Shown here: positions 41,829 to 54,317 of the stretch, in pieces | How the letters are laid out: every line of letters starts with the position of its first letter | Numbering within the stretch: position 1 is the first letter of the stretch | Assembly (NCBI GenBank): GCA_014058105.1 | Contig: JACGCM010000669.1 | Location: 2,356,001-2,420,000, forward strand | DNA from: Kingdonia uniflora | Lineage: Eukaryota; Streptophyta; Magnoliopsida; Ranunculales; Circaeasteraceae | Direction: 5' to 3' | DNA length: 64,000 nt | Position numbers and translations under genes: made by a program | Notes under the pieces: generated by a model | Told to the model about the DNA's origin: nothing | Database searches by the model: none | Seen by the model: only the letters and a program-made list of their open reading frames with translations

Positions 41829-43720
41829 TCATTGCTCACTTCGGCTGTCACTTGAACTGTCACCTGAAGGACTCCCTACATTATGTGAACTCTCTCTATG
41901 AATAAGAAGAAGTATAAACTCTAGCATTCTCCCCGTAACACTTTGTTTTCCTTCCCTAATCATACTCTCTTTAAGAATTCCAATTCTTGACACTATGGGA
42001 TCTATGTACTCCGATAAAACCAATCTCATTTCGTACTGCACATCTTTGCTAACTAAACTGTCATATACACTTCTACTTTTTACTTCTAATCTATTAAATT
42101 ATGATACAAGGAACAAAATAACTGTTGTCATATCTTTCTCGTATACATCACCTGCCTCACTTTTCACCTTTTTAGAAAGAATAAGCTCACTAAGTTTACC
42201 TTGAGTTTCCTTCAACATAGCTTCCAAACTTTGGCAGCAGTTATCCACTTTTCATTTTTCATTCAACGTCACAGTATTTTGAGATTCCAACACTGTCATT
42301 TTTCATTCAACTCCACTTCAGCCTCACAATAATTTATATTTTCCTTACTTTCGTCTAGACTCATTTCAGCCTTATAGAGATCTACATCCAATTTAGTATT
42401 CGCACCACGCAATTTCATGTTCTCTGCTTGATGCTATAAAATATTTATCTCATGTAATTGAACGATTTGCTCTAGCACATATACCTTATTCCAAGTCTTG
42501 TTTATGTTTTCCTTCTATTGTCTACGGGCTCCTTCCACCATTTTTATCTTTATATTAGTAATCGGCCACAATACTTTATATTTTCGAGCATGAGCTTTTG
42601 TCTTTATAACAGTTACTCGCATATTAGCTATCTCCGCCTCTAACATATTTACCTTAAATTGCAAATTTTTCACATTACTTCCTTCCTCCTCTAACACTAC
42701 CAGCAGTTCTATAATTTGAGTTCGAGCGGATATCAATTCCACCTTGTTGGCTAGTTTGTCCCGAAATACATAAAAATTCAACATCTTATTTCTGTATAAT
42801 CGCTCTATTTTTTTTAGTTGACTGGATAGTTGAGCCTCTTTCAGTTGTAGTTTGTCAGTCAAATGAATTAGTGTATTTCACTCTTCTAATATCTTTACCT
42901 TCTATTTTAATTCTAATTCAGTAACACTCTTTAGTGCCCCCTGACACGAATTTAGTTCAGCGCTTAATTGTTCGTTTCGAACACATAACGTGTCACAGTG
43001 AATCTAAACATATACCTGTTCTACCTTTCATGACAGTTCACATTTATAATAATTTGCTCATACAAACAGATTACATATTACAGTTAACAAGTTTAATCAG
43101 GAACATGATATCTGAGTAATATCGATACATCGCTCTATTTATCATCACAGAGAACATATTTCATTTATCATAAAAAATAGTATACAAAGATCTAACACAT
43201 ATGTAGGGACGGTAAAAAACTAGAATACCCTATTTTTGCTTCATCAAGATATGGGACTATTACCCTTTATCACTCGAACTCTTTCTATTTCTTACTTGAA
43301 CATCTATGGGATTTATAAAGGTCACCACCTCCTGCTCGTATTATTTGCGCTGCGATCGGGGTATAAGACTCTCGACCTCCTCCTAATCCTCTTCTGATGA
43401 CAATTCCTTCGATCTAGGAATGGGTTTTTCACCCACAATTTCCTCTTCATCTTCGGTAAACCACATATTTTCAGCTTTGGCATTCTTAATATCAAAATCC
43501 TTCCCACATTCCATTTCAAACTTCCTAAATTCGTTCTCTACCCTTGCCAGTTCTCCTTCATAAAAATCAATAACACTTTCTATATGACGTTCATGTTCTG
43601 TTCGAGCTGTAACTTTTGCTCGCGATGGATACATATGCTCTTTCAACTGTATATACGCCTTATGCAGCTGCTTACGCGTTTCTTTTTGCAGTACACCTAA
43701 AGTCCTCACAACAGTTTCTA
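41829..43720 (-). pseudogene. Antisense gene C-terminal coiled-coil part, Tat-E
   Basis: Minus-strand frames, from right to left: 43383-43709 (ETRKQLHKAYIQLKEHMYPS, later an acidic KELSSEED tail), 42515-42862 (heptad-rich LQLKEAQLSSQLKKIERLYR, LEEEGSNVKNLQFKVNMLEA) and 41829-42041, which ends in a Ser/Asp-rich tail SPSGDSSSDSRSEQ before a stop. Composition and order match the Tat-F coiled-coil exons, although identity is low. It is probably a structural or binding protein; its function is unknown. Confidence 0.6.
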
Positions 43721-44983
43721 CCTCTATTCAAATAGTCAACAATTTCGATAATCGCATTGTTAAAGACGTTTTCTACTCAACATGTTTCGATAGTAGATCC
43801 CATAACTCCTTTAACTCACCCTCTAATTGCTGTTATACCTCCATTTTCTCTTTTCTTATCCAAAAAAATATAATTCTCATGGCCCTTCGATCCTATATAA
43901 AGCCAATCACATCAGATAAAAGCTCTACATCGCCCCATATAATAGATACATCAGCTCGAGCTAAACATTTTCTCACTTATAAACTATGATGATTACGTAT
44001 TTCTTGAGAAAAAAACATAACTCGAGCTAGATCCAGAAGTACACCTCTTTTCTTCAAAAACTCTACATAAGCTTCTTTTAAACCTCATTAATTATCTACA
44101 TCGACCTCAAAGCACAATGTCAGGGCAATCAACATACTTTGACACGTTTACTTTACAATTTCCCAAAATGAAACGCGATCATTTTAAGTTTCCCTCTTCT
44201 TCTCCATACAAACATTTTTTCTTTCTACAGTTTATTTATATAACAAAGCTTCTATACTGCAGAACTACTCAAAGATCTTAAAACCCCTACTTTATCAAAC
44301 TTTTGAATCCCTCAATCTAAAAGGATTATAGACAATATCATAGAGATTACTAACAATAAATAGACAATATCATTTTCATCGCTTTCTAACAGTTTTATAT
44401 CACCCGATGAATCTTTCCCTCTCAAATCACACTCGGAACTAAAATGTTTCCTCTTTTTTGAGATAGGATTTGCATAACATTTTTCTCTCTCTCTACAACT
44501 ATTGATAATTTATGAAGAAGAGAGATACGAGTTTTTATACTCTCCCTCAGTTTACGAAATTACGGCTCCTTCAGACACATGCCAGTCACCCTTACTATCT
44601 CTACAGGCACGTCTTTTTGGTTATCAATATCATCATAACTCCTATGATAAAGTCTATTATTATCACATTTGTCTCTATTGTCTGCCATTAAAATATTCTG
44701 CCCCTCTTCCCCAACGCAGTACAAACGACCAATCACCTTACTTTTATGCTATACCAAGATCGTACAACATTCCTAAAATTGTTCAATATTTAAAATTCAA
44801 AGATATCTATACTGTTGTTAAAATCATATAGCTGTCATCCACAATATCTACACACAGACAGTAAAACAAAATACTTTATTCTTATTTTATCTCAGATCGA
44901 CGCGACAATTATGCCTCGTTCTACATATAACATATTACTACAAAACATATTACTTATTTATTACGAACTTCCACCATTTGATC
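43721..44983 (-). other. Tat-E antisense middle part, decayed
   Basis: Traces such as LKEAYVEFLKKRGVLLDLAR (minus, near 44020-44090) suggest coiled-coil coding sequence. The SYPP/RRQFKG block of Tat-D and Tat-F was not recognised here. Confidence 0.45.
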
Positions 44984-45330
44984 TTACAAACTTTTGTAGT
45001 TACATTTAAAGCAAACTGGATGGTTTACCTTACCACATGGAATTATCTCTCCTCTTATTGCCCGTGCATCCTCTTCCACAAGTTTGTCACATGCGAGCTG
45101 TCGAACAGTCATTTCTCGTACCGTGGCATCTAGTAGAGACCTACAAAACATATTGTACCAGAAAAAATGATCATATTCTACACGCCTGCCTTCATCATCT
45201 AGGCTGATCAAATTCAATGGCCATTCCGGTAACTCAACATCATAAGGCAGTCGACAAAAATATCACTCACGAAGTTCTGCGACCTTGATATGGAAGCTAC
45301 CGTCTACTGCATGACGAACACACTGAGAAC
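44984..45330 (-). pseudogene. Antisense block 2, Tat-E
   Basis: The minus strand reads VRHAVDGSFHIKVAELRE, a stop, YFCRLPYDVELPEWPLNLIS, then LDDEGRRVEYDHFFWYNMF. It parallels Tat-B and Tat-F: AEGRLA..KIAEVRE..IF.LLDYD.ELP, then EGLD and EYE.YFYE. The open frame covers 44984-45217. Confidence 0.7.
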
Positions 45331-46264
45331 ACATCCTCACCACGGTTACTCTGATAGAAAATTATCCTTGCAGAGGATACAAGACATAGAAGCCAAGAAT
45401 CCATACATTATATAGACACCAGGAAGATCTTTGAGAATCCATATCACTCCACAGAGTTTACTGGAAGATATACTTTACAAGATTTTTTTTAGGATAGAAG
45501 CATATCAACAGACAATCCCGATTATTATGACAGGTCATTCTTTCTATATTATAAAATATTTCCTCAGATTTTATGCGCACAGATATGAAGATGGCAACAT
45601 ACAAAATCTAGCAAGGCCAGCGGTAGTCCCTACAGTCCAATATCAATTCTTTCTACAGGTCGAGACATGTTTCAGCCAGTTCGAATACACAGATCGTAAA
45701 ATACCAAATACCTTTACAATAGCCAAGCCATCTTACAAAAATTTTCTACTTCTTATAATCATATTTTTGAGCTCCTCTAATTTTTCAAACCTCACCTATT
45801 ACTACCATTTACCGATATACACAATGAGATCTGTATAGTTCAGTTTATATAGTAAATACTACTATTCCCCGTACTTGCAGACCTATACTTCTCAACCCAA
45901 ACCTATACATAAAAGTTACAAAGTCTGACACACAGTATCAAGATACCTGAACGATGACATTTCATTAGTATGACAAATTTTCTTACAGATTACTTTACAT
46001 ATAAACTATCATTACAGACAATATACAGATTACTTTCCAAAATTACATCAAGTAACAGTTTGAAATACCTCTCGGCTGTCAACGAGGAAGAAGATGAAAA
46101 ATTGAACCAACTTCCAAGATCTAATCCCATGCTACAAGGAATAGGAAACAGTAGAACTAGAAATCACAGATGAAGATCTTCTTCAGGGATAATATCTATG
46201 GTCCATGGAAAAAAACCCTCCATCATCACAACCTCTTCCACCATAAGCCCCACCTCCCCGCATG
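45331..46264 (+). other. Tat-E spacer between antisense blocks
   Basis: AT-rich, with loose repeats of CAGATTACTTTAC type (45990-46040) at the place where Tat-B and Tat-F carry 27-bp repeats. The plus-strand open frame 45431-45838 shows no recognisable protein. Confidence 0.5.
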
Positions 46265-46447
46265 CTAGAGATAGACCGAAGGTTCTATTTTTTTAGCAAA
46301 GACCCACTCACCAGTAGGATACCGGTGAGACTCACTCGGACGAACGCCTACCGTTTCATCTTCAATTGTAGAAGCGCCATCCGCTAATAACCAAAGACCA
46401 TTTTGGCACTCCGCCTCTGACGTCATCAAATAATGGAAATGCACCAT
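46265..46447 (-). pseudogene. Antisense block 1, Tat-E
   Basis: The minus strand reads MVHFHYLMTSEAECQNGLWL and LADGASTIEDETVGVRPSES. The FHY, LAD and ET positions line up with FHYVVLTG and LAEDKVGETD in Tat-B, Tat-D and Tat-F. The match is looser than among those three. Confidence 0.5.
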
Positions 46448-46932
46448 CTCATAATAATCATCCCCTGCCTATCACCTCTTCATATGACATATGATGATAG
46501 GTAGGTAACACAGGAATTGGTGTCGGCAGATGCAATGGTTGGTATCCAAAATAAGTGATGCACAGTTTTTCCATCTTTCTACGAATCCTAGACTCCTAAG
46601 ATTGGTTCCATGTAGTCTCACCATAATCTTAATAGTTATAAGATTTCAAGTACAGAAACAAGAACAAAGGATAAATAGTTCAGAGACGAAGACTTGGTTT
46701 ATCACATACAACTCAGGGTGTTCTTTATACTATAATCAACATTTAGGCTGACTCTTCAAATGCAACAACATTGACTAGAACTATTGGTTTTAGAAAACCC
46801 AAAAGACAAACAGATATTCATGAATATACATTGGAAATGATTCCCAGACATTAATGATAGCATTGATGATACTTCTCAACCAACACCACTCGCTGACAAT
46901 GTTTTTTGTACTGCTGGCTGAAAGGGGGCGGT

Positions 46933-47663
46933 TGCAGTAGCTTTTTCCACATTTCGAACTCATGCTTTATCTTCGACCAACATGCGTACTTTCAACTTCA
47001 TCAATAGAGCATGTGGCACATTTATAACATAATCAGAATCAAGATAACAACATCCGGAAATAGTTATAGCATGAGTTTCTTAACCAACACCACTCGCCCA
47101 TGATGTTTCTCGTGCTCTTGGTGAGATCCATCTTATAATAGCTTATTCCACATCTCAGACGCATACTTTTTCCTCGACCTCATCAACATATTCAGTATCC
47201 CTAAGTTCTAGTCATCACTTTCGACCTTTACATCAACAGTTTGAGTTAAAAAACTGTATAATAATCCAGGAAGTCGATACGAAGCAATAAAGATCAGAGC
47301 GTTACATAATCTGGTCAAAGAATATCTAACATATATTTTGTAACGTCCATCATTAAGAATCTAAATGGTTGTCAAATGGCTATATTAGAAAACCTATAAA
47401 TAGGACCAGAGAATTCCAGATGAAGGACGGAGGAATTTTCGCTCTAACATTACATATGCTCAGAATACTCGTTATAATAAGCTATCAATCTCAGTAATAT
47501 CACTCTCTCTCTTTCTTAAATCCTCAAGAGAGGTTATGGCTTTTAACCTATTCAAAGTTTTTCCACGCTAAATTATCTTGTTAGCCATCACTTACTATTC
47601 TTGAGCGTTTTAAACATATCTGGTATAAAGGCTAAGTTCGAATCTCAAAATTAGGCTATTGCA
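46933..47663 (+). repeat. 3' LTR of Tat-E
   Basis: Starts TGCAGTAGCTTTTTCCAC after the purine tract GAAAGGGGGCGGT (46920-46932). Ends GGCTATTGCA and is followed by GTTTC. Confidence 0.95.
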
Positions 47664-47832
47664 GTTTCGTTTTATTATTTCAGCATTAAGATTTGCCCTT
47701 AATTCTGCTTACTGGTCTGGTATGGTGGGTGTAACTTTGGTTACATTATTGAAGCTCCCCTTTTGGTATTTATCATAACTATTGTCGATGGTATCAGAGT
47801 AATTGTTGGCCTTAGGATTTCGTGGTAAGTAT

Positions 47833-47852
47833 CTTTCTCACAGGTAGCAGCA
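47833..47852 (-). other. Primer binding site of Tat-A, decayed
   Basis: The minus strand reads TGCTGCTACCTGTGAGAAAG, aligning with TGGCGCCGTCTGTGGGAAAG of Tat-B. Confidence 0.7.
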
Positions 47853-47854
47853 AA

Positions 47855-48400
47855 TATAAAGACCTAAATTCGTAGCTCGCATAGTTACTTACACCAAACG
47901 TACCTGTTGTACAAAAAATTATAAAGAAGTAATAAAAAGTAATATGGACTTAGTGTGGATACCTATGAATAGGTAAATACCACGACCTCATTTCGAGGAT
48001 TTAGGAGAATAAATTTGTTGCTTGAATATTATATGTTACAAAGGTTGATACTCTGAAATTAGACTGATTGGGTATTTTCTTTCTCCAAAAACCTAGATCT
48101 ACTTCCTATCATCCATGTTAAATTTATAGATCTCATCTTTACCTCGTGGGTAGCAACACGTTCTCCTGGGTTAGGGGAGAGAGTGGTAGAACTTTCGAAT
48201 GTCATTCCTGCAACTATTAGTTCGTGGGGACAGGTGTCGTTGACTTATTCTTCTTTGTTCTTTGAGGGTTCGAGCCACATCATCTACCTGGTTCGTGTGA
48301 TAGATATCAATATTATTAGGGTACATGTCCCCCAAATTTTATGTGAGCCCGATGTTTTGGTAGTTCGTTGTTATACTAGCTTGAGGTCCCGGTCCCTACA
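47855..48400 (-). repeat. 5' LTR of Tat-A
   Basis: On the minus strand it starts TGTAGGGACCGGGACCTCAA and ends TTAGGTCTTTATA. Related to the Tat-B and Tat-F LTRs but much diverged, consistent with the oldest element. Confidence 0.85.
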
Positions 48401-49629
48401 TCAATAATGACAACACAATCGACAATGGTAAGTAAATTCCCCCTCTCGGTAATTTTAGGTTACATGATTGATAGAGTAAACATTGTTGTTGCATTAATGG
48501 ATTTGTTTGTAATATATAAATTGTCAAAATATCATGTTATCGGCAATATATTGACCATAATTATTGATTTTGGGATTGTTCAAAAATTAATGCCTCTATT
48601 TTCTATTGTTATCTCAGTAATTGAAAATTTAATGTCGACTGCACATAGGATCAATAATTATTGAACAATTATATTTTATTATTAGTTTGATTTGTGTTTT
48701 CTTTATACAAACTGTTTTGGTGTAATCATTGTTTGTGTAGTTAATAGAATTCACTTAGATAAAGGTTGGCATCGCAAGGTTCTTCTTTAATTAATGCCAT
48801 ATTTTGATATTAAATGGGAGACTTATGCCAAGTTTAGCCAAGGTTTTGATACAATAGGAATCATTAATGCTTGGTCATTATTGACCTGCTGTAATCTCGA
48901 CAATAAACAACATGGAATGCTACACTTTAATTATTGCTGTAACCAAGTATCGACAATTAATAAATTTCATTGTTGATAACTGCTGTAAGTAACAATGATA
49001 GGGTTAGCATCTATTGCCGATTCCATGTATACTCTACATATTTTGAAATCCAGGCATAGGAATAGTTATAACCTGGAATGACATTAAATAGATATACATA
49101 TGGTCTCATCAGCAATAATTTTACGTGCCTTCTTATGGCCAAGTTTAGTAATCGGCAGTATATGTCATGTCATCCATAAAAATTATCGACTGAAGTGATG
49201 TTATACGAAAAACCTAATATCGTGATGTTGAAGGAATCAGTTATAGTTTTGGAGTCAGGATCTCTAATAAACCAAGTATCTCTTTCGTAAATCCTAATCT
49301 TTGTCTCTAAGATTTTGAAACTATAATGGCAGACCAAAGAGAGAGAGAGAGAGGGAGTGAGATTTGAGATATTTAGTGAGATAGATAGGGGAGTGGTTTC
49401 TTTTCTCCTTGAAGTCTTCTAGAGATAGAAATTAAACTTTTAATTGGCCATGGGAGAGTGATAGTCAGTGATACAAGGGGGAAAGAGAAATTTAAATCAA
49501 ATTGGGGAAACAATAATAGAAAGAGGGAAGTTGCGAGACACATATCATCATCAGAGGTAGAGAGAGTGTGTGTGACACCTCATTTCCACCTTATTTCTAT
49601 ATAAGAATGCCTCTATTATAAGAACCACT
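48401..49629 (+). other. Unassigned flank between Tat-A and Tat-F
   Basis: AT-rich, not alignable by eye with any other part of the window. Open frames at 48183-48664 and 48794-48976 look like chance. It may be unique host DNA or an unrecognised older repeat. CCACT at 49625-49629 is the Tat-F target duplication. Confidence 0.5.
49338..49355 (+). repeat. (AG)n microsatellite
   Basis: Eight AG units followed by GG, in a purine-rich stretch. Confidence 0.85.
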
Positions 49630-50247
49630 TATTGAGGCCTACCCCTTGATCTTACCTAAATCGATCTGTCTCCAGTTCGAACTACCTCCATGTCAGACTC
49701 ACGCATTCTCCACACGACCTTACCAGTCAACATTGCCACATACTCCGCAAACTGACAAGAAACGTGGGTCGAGTTCAAACCGAAAAACCTGAACAAGTCA
49801 AATCTACCAATCTCTCTTGAACTCAGCAGTTACTCAGTCATCCACCACTAATCACAATGTTCAGTGAACGTGCTTCAGCATGATGAAGGACTATGGGAGA
49901 GGCTTATATAAAGAAAAAGTTCTAGAAGAGAAAGGGACCAAAAGATTATAGGAGAAATAACCAAGAAGACTATATTTTCTAGATTCTCCAAAACTTTAAA
50001 TTTCTTATTCACAAGATCAAGCATTTCTAAGTTTAGAGATTACTTGTAATAAGATATCAGCCTCAAGCAATAAACGTCACTATTGCAAAAATCCTCAACC
50101 CGAGGTCATTGTTTTTTAGCCTATTCATTGGTTTTTTTACACTAAATACCTATATTATTTCCAGTTTTCAATTAGATTTTATTTTAGATACATTGATATA
50201 AGAGGTAATTCCAGGCCACTTTGAGTTTACAAAATTAAGCCATTACA
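49630..50247 (+). repeat. 5' LTR of Tat-F
   Basis: Starts TATTGAGGCC and ends AGCCATTACA. TATATAAAG lies at 49905-49913. Confidence 0.93.
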
Positions 50248-50249
50248 TT

Positions 50250-50267
50250 TGGCGCTGTCTGTGGGAA
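50250..50267 (+). other. Primer binding site of Tat-F
   Basis: TGGCGCTGTCTGTGGGAA, two bases after the LTR. Confidence 0.85.
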
Positions 50268-50325
50268 AGAAAATCTTTTCCACGATATCCTAAGGCCTTC
50301 TGTCACTCTACAATAGATTTTACTC

Positions 50326-51640
50326 ATGGTTACTTCCAGAGGACCAGCAATCAGAATCTTCTTCGATCCCTCAGTTGGGCCAAAATAACTTACAGAGCTA
50401 CGGGCGAATCTCAACACTGAAATGGAGAAACGCAACGGACTTGAACAAAATTTAACTCATGGCAGAGAGATCTGTGAGAAGGAGCTCGACGCCGAAATAC
50501 AAGCTCATTTGACAGCACTCAAACGATATGAAGATTAAATAATAACAATGCAGACTGCCCTGCAAGCTCTGTAGAACACTCTACAGGCTCTTCCAACACG
50601 AGATCATGATAAGGTTCCCGAAGCCTCTCGGGTTTCTGCACGAGAAAGATTGGGACTTCAAGGAGCCACCAACAAAGCTATTTCTAGGAATATTCGGAAG
50701 GAACCCCAACTTTTTATTCATTTGGGGGGTGGGGTAAAGTCTGAGATCAGTCGAGGCTACCGATGTTTGGTACGTCAAGAAGAAGAACAGAGACCTCCGC
50801 CTCAAATTCTAGCACGGGATCATTTGAGTAAAAGTACCGGTACTCATAATCCACTACCTCCTCGTCAAGCCACTCAACCGACCCATCACTATGCTACACA
50901 AGAGCATATGGACCAGCGTATTAAGGAGTTGATCAAAGTACAAGTTTTGGGCGTTACCGACAACTTTAGCAAGTTATAAGGAAGCCCGATTACCAAAGAA
51001 CTATTCGATATGGATATTCCAAAAGGTTTCCATACTCCAAAATTTTGCAAATATAAGGGTACCTATCCAAAGGAGCATAACCAATAATATCGTGATTCAT
51101 TGAGGATGTACTCCTATCTCAACAATATTCTCTGCCATCTATTCGCCACAAGTCTGCAGGAGGAACCACTCCGATGGTTCCACTCTCTATCAGAAGACTT
51201 TATATACAAATTCGACCAGCTGCAGAAACAATTCATCAAGACGTATTTTTTCAACAAAGACAAAGATGAAAATTTGTACTCTCTTATCAGTCTCGAACAA
51301 TCCCACAGAGAAAAGCTCGAGGCCTTTTTATTGAAGTTCTTGGAGCTCACACGTAAAGTGGACAATCTCGATCAGAAAATAGCTGTTACTGCTTTCACCA
51401 ACGCGCTCCAACTCGACTGCAAAACCAAAGAGCACTTCTTTCTCAACAAACCTGCGACCTTGGAGGATATGATTACTAAGGTCAATAGTTATGTCGACCT
51501 GGAAAGGATAATGTCTGAAAGGCATAAATCTACTAAATCCATCCTTTCCACGAAAGGTCCTTCTGCAGATCGAACCACTGAACCATAGGAGGACCAGGGT
51601 AACTAAAACGCGCCAAGGGAAACACCGGCAACCCTCAGAA
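50326..51640 (+). pseudogene. gag of Tat-F
   Basis: Start Met at 50326 (MVTSRGPAIRIFFDPSVGPK). A Gln/Arg-rich middle follows, then the capsid core in the 162-codon frame 51100-51588: LATSLQEEPLRWFHSLSEDF-type sequence, YSLISLEQSHREKLEAFLLK, KIAVTAFTNALQLDCKTKEH and NKPATLEDMITKVNSYVDLE. The EPLRWFHSL and LISLEQ positions are the usual anchors of plant retrotransposon gag. Only a few stops separate the frames, so this copy best defines the family. Confidence 0.9.
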
Positions 51641-51699
51641 TGGCGGATCACAAGTAAAACCGGTCCTCCCAAGGATGAACGTTCGAATATTTACCATTT

Positions 51700-52165
51700 T
51701 TTCAATCCTCGTAAAGGATAAGCTCTACCGTCTTTCCCAACCATTATAACTAATTGAGAACCGACCGTACTGCATGCATCATAAGGTAAACCATCATTCT
51801 ACTGCTAATTGTTATGCTTTATAGAGGTTTCTTGAGTACATTTTCAAGGAGGGATGAATGTTCAAATATATTGTCGACCTGGAGTCTTACAAGGAGGGAA
51901 GCTATAAGAAGCAGCTTGAAGTTGTCGAGGTCGAAAATCAAGTTGAGGAGAAGTATCTCTACCATATGCATCATAGCAACATGATCAAGATCAATCAGAT
52001 CACCAACTCTAACAGATTTAAGCGAATGAGATTATCAAAATTCTACGATCTTAAACCTCAAGACAATGAAGCCAAAGTTCTGCCTGAGTCGAGCAATTGT
52101 CAGCTCCAGATATTATTTGAAGATTGTAATACTAGCCATGCCAAATTCCCACATCATGATGCATT
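51700..52165 (+). pseudogene. Zinc knuckle and gag-protease linker of Tat-F
   Basis: Near 51768-51810 the sequence reads CMHHKVNHHSTANC, an intact C-x2-H-x4-H-x4-C knuckle for RNA binding. The linker follows in frame 51858-52280: DLESYKEGSYKKQLEVVEVE, KYLYHMHHSNMIKINQITNS, then FEDCNTSHAKFPHHDALVI. It reads without a break across the point where the CACTA element split Tat-B. Confidence 0.85.
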
Positions 52166-52570
52166 AGTCATAATGCTCAATATGAAGAAGCATGTCATGC
52201 ATACGATGATGATCGATACTGGCAGCCGTATTAAGATTCTCTTTCAGAGCATACTCGACCAAATAGGTTTTGCCGATTAAGTCACTGGGTTCAATGGTTC
52301 TAACGAAGAGCGTGTAGGGAAAATTATCTTTCCTATTACTGCAGGGCCAACCACAATTGACTTTATCTTTTATGTGATCAATGCCAAATCTCGTTATCTT
52401 GGGATTATGGGCCATTGCTGGATTCATAACATGGAAGCTATCGTTTCCACCTATCATCAAACACTCCACTTCAAACACAACGATGGTATCTACGATATTA
52501 GGGGTAGTCAATAGCTTTCTCGAGCTTACAAAAATACCATCTCTGTTATTCAAAATACCTCAGACGTAAA
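52166..52570 (+). pseudogene. Protease of Tat-F
   Basis: Active site MMIDTGSRIKILFQ kept. One stop follows at 52279, then TGFNGSNEERVGKIIFPITA and FYVINAKSRYLGIMGHCW. The domain is otherwise complete. Confidence 0.88.
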
Positions 52571-52639
52571 TGTTGCATGGCAATTACAGAAAGCTGATCA
52601 CCCTGATGATCAACCTTCCAGGAAGGAGCCCACCGAATA

Positions 52640-53470
52640 CATCAACATTGATAGACCTAGCAGAGATACTTTTATCGGTACTAAGCTGGTTCAACATGAA
52701 AAAGACGCTCTCATTTAGTTCTTACGACTAAACCGAGCCATTTTTACGTCGTCTTTTTAAGAGATGCTAGGGGTCGTTCTGGCCAAGGCATGTCACAAAT
52801 TGGCCATCAACATCAATGCAACGGCAGTCAAACAAAATCAGCGGCGCCTTTTACCGTAACTTCAAGATGAAGTTAACATGTAGATCGAGAAATTGATCAA
52901 AGTGGGATTCATTCGAGATGCCAAATATCTGGATTGGATATCCAACATCGCCGCTGTCCCAAAGAAGAATGGGAAAGTTTAAATTTGTGTAGATTTCACT
53001 GATCTCAACAAACATAATCTAAAGGACAGTTTCTCTCTTCCCAATATTTATTAGATCATTGATTCTACAATAGGTCATAAAATCTTATCTATGATTGATG
53101 CTACTTCAGGATACAATCAGATTCCACTCTTAGATGAAGATCAAGAGAAGACCACTTTCATCACTAAAAGATAACTTTACTGTTACAAAGTCATGCCCTT
53201 CATACTAAAAAACGCAGGTGCAACTTATCAATGCTGAATGACTACTATGTTCAAAGTACAGCTTGGGAAAGTCGTGGAAGTATACATCAACCGCATTTTA
53301 GATCTCAATACAATTTTCAACATTCTTTAATCTTATAGGATGCTTCTCAATCCTGATAAGTGTCAGTTCAGAGTACATTCAGGTCGATTTCTAGGCCACC
53401 TCATAAGTAAGAAGGGGATTGAGGCTGATCCAGATCAGATTCGGGCTCTTCTCAACATGTTATCCTTAAA
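52640..53470 (+). pseudogene. Reverse transcriptase of Tat-F
   Basis: Contains VDFTDLNKHN, LSMIDATSGYNQIPLLDEDQ, EKTTFITKR and VMPFILKNAGATYQC. At the active site VEVYINRIL replaces VEVYIDDML, so both Asp residues are lost. The thumb continues as LNPDKCQFRVHSGRFLGHLI. Confidence 0.85.
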
Positions 53471-54165
53471 AACAACAAAAGACGGTTAGAAACTTGCCGG
53501 CAAGATTGTAGCTCCCTACTATTTTGTTTCAAAATATTTAGACCGCTGTCGTTGGCTATTCCTATTACTCTGTGGTTGCACCAAATGAGGAAAACTTCAA
53601 TCGAACGTTGAGGTACAATGGACATCAGAATTTAAATCAGCTTTTCAGGACCTAAAAACCTACTTGGGGAAGTCTCCTATTATGAGTACCGCAATAGATA
53701 ATGAGGAACTAATTATCTACCTAGCAGTTATAGATACATCACTCAGCCCAGTTCTTATTCGACTTGAAGTAAAAATCGAGAAGCCAGTCTACTTCAATAG
53801 CAAAACCCTCACTCCAGCAGAAACGAGGTACTCTAAAATCTAGAAACTTCTTCTCACTCTTGTTTATACCTCGCAGAACCTCAACCACTACTTCCAAGCG
53901 TATTCAGTCAAATTCATGACGAACTACCCACTTCCGGAGGCTCTATCCAAGAAAGAAAAATGAAGAAGAGTACAACAATGGTAAGTAAGTTTGGGAGAAT
54001 ATAATATCAAGTTCGAACTACGTCATTCTAAAAAGAGCCAGGCCGTTGCCGATTTCCTCACAGATTTTCTATTGAAAGATCCCGAGTGGGAGAAGCACTA
54101 TCCTGGCCTTGTAGAGGAAGTTACAGAAGATCCACCCCAGAAAGCATTTGACGAATGAGTTAAAT
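53471..54165 (+). pseudogene. RNase H of Tat-F
   Basis: Connection and RNase H: WTSEFKSAFQDLKTYLGKSP, NEELIIYLAVIDTSLSPVLI, KPVYFNSKTLTPAETRYSKI, a stop, then KLLLTLVYTSQNLNHYFQAY. Matches Tat-B closely (RNase H at 9480-10013). Confidence 0.85.
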
Positions 54166-54317
54166 GGATAACAAGGAAAGGGTGGAGAATTCTTACAGAT
54201 GGATCAGCAGGACCCGCAGGGTTTGGAATTAGAATAGTATTGATAACCCCTTCTAATGACAAAATTGAAAAATCAATCCGTTTGGATTTTGAGGCCTCAA
54301 ACAATATCACCGAGTAC
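54166..54317 (+). pseudogene. Second RNase H of Tat-F, truncated by deletion
   Basis: Reads GWRILTDGSAGPAGFGIRIV, LITPSNDKIEKSIRLDFEAS and NNITEY, then jumps at about 54317-54321 directly to the integrase lead-in (SRITNLKDHFPQ-type sequence). In Tat-B the corresponding points are about 10163 and 10530, so some 360 bp is missing. A short GTA(C/T)GG/GGTATCG overlap at the join suggests a microhomology deletion. Confidence 0.85.

Larger units (their letters stand above)
34668..47663 (+). mobile_element. Tat-E LTR retrotransposon, complete but decayed
   Basis: A 13.0-kb Tat element flanked by GTTTC (34663-34667 and 47664-47668). LTRs are 706 and 731 bp. Its LTR differs from those of Tat-A/B/D/F although gag-pol is clearly related, so it belongs to a sister family. 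Order: PBS, gag, protease, RT, RNase H, second RNase H, integrase, a 44-bp repeat array, antisense gene. Confidence 0.95.
47664..48400 (-). mobile_element. Tat-A, piece 4 of 4 (5' LTR, primer site, gag start)
   Basis: The right end of Tat-A. On the minus strand the LTR (48400 to 47855) is followed by the primer site and by about 170 bp of gag 5' region, up to the Tat-E insertion. The outer flank begins TCAAT at 48401; its partner duplication lies outside the window. Confidence 0.85.

Noticed and set aside
45431..45838. 135-codon plus-strand frame in Tat-E
   Set aside because: No similarity to gag-pol or the antisense blocks; probably chance.
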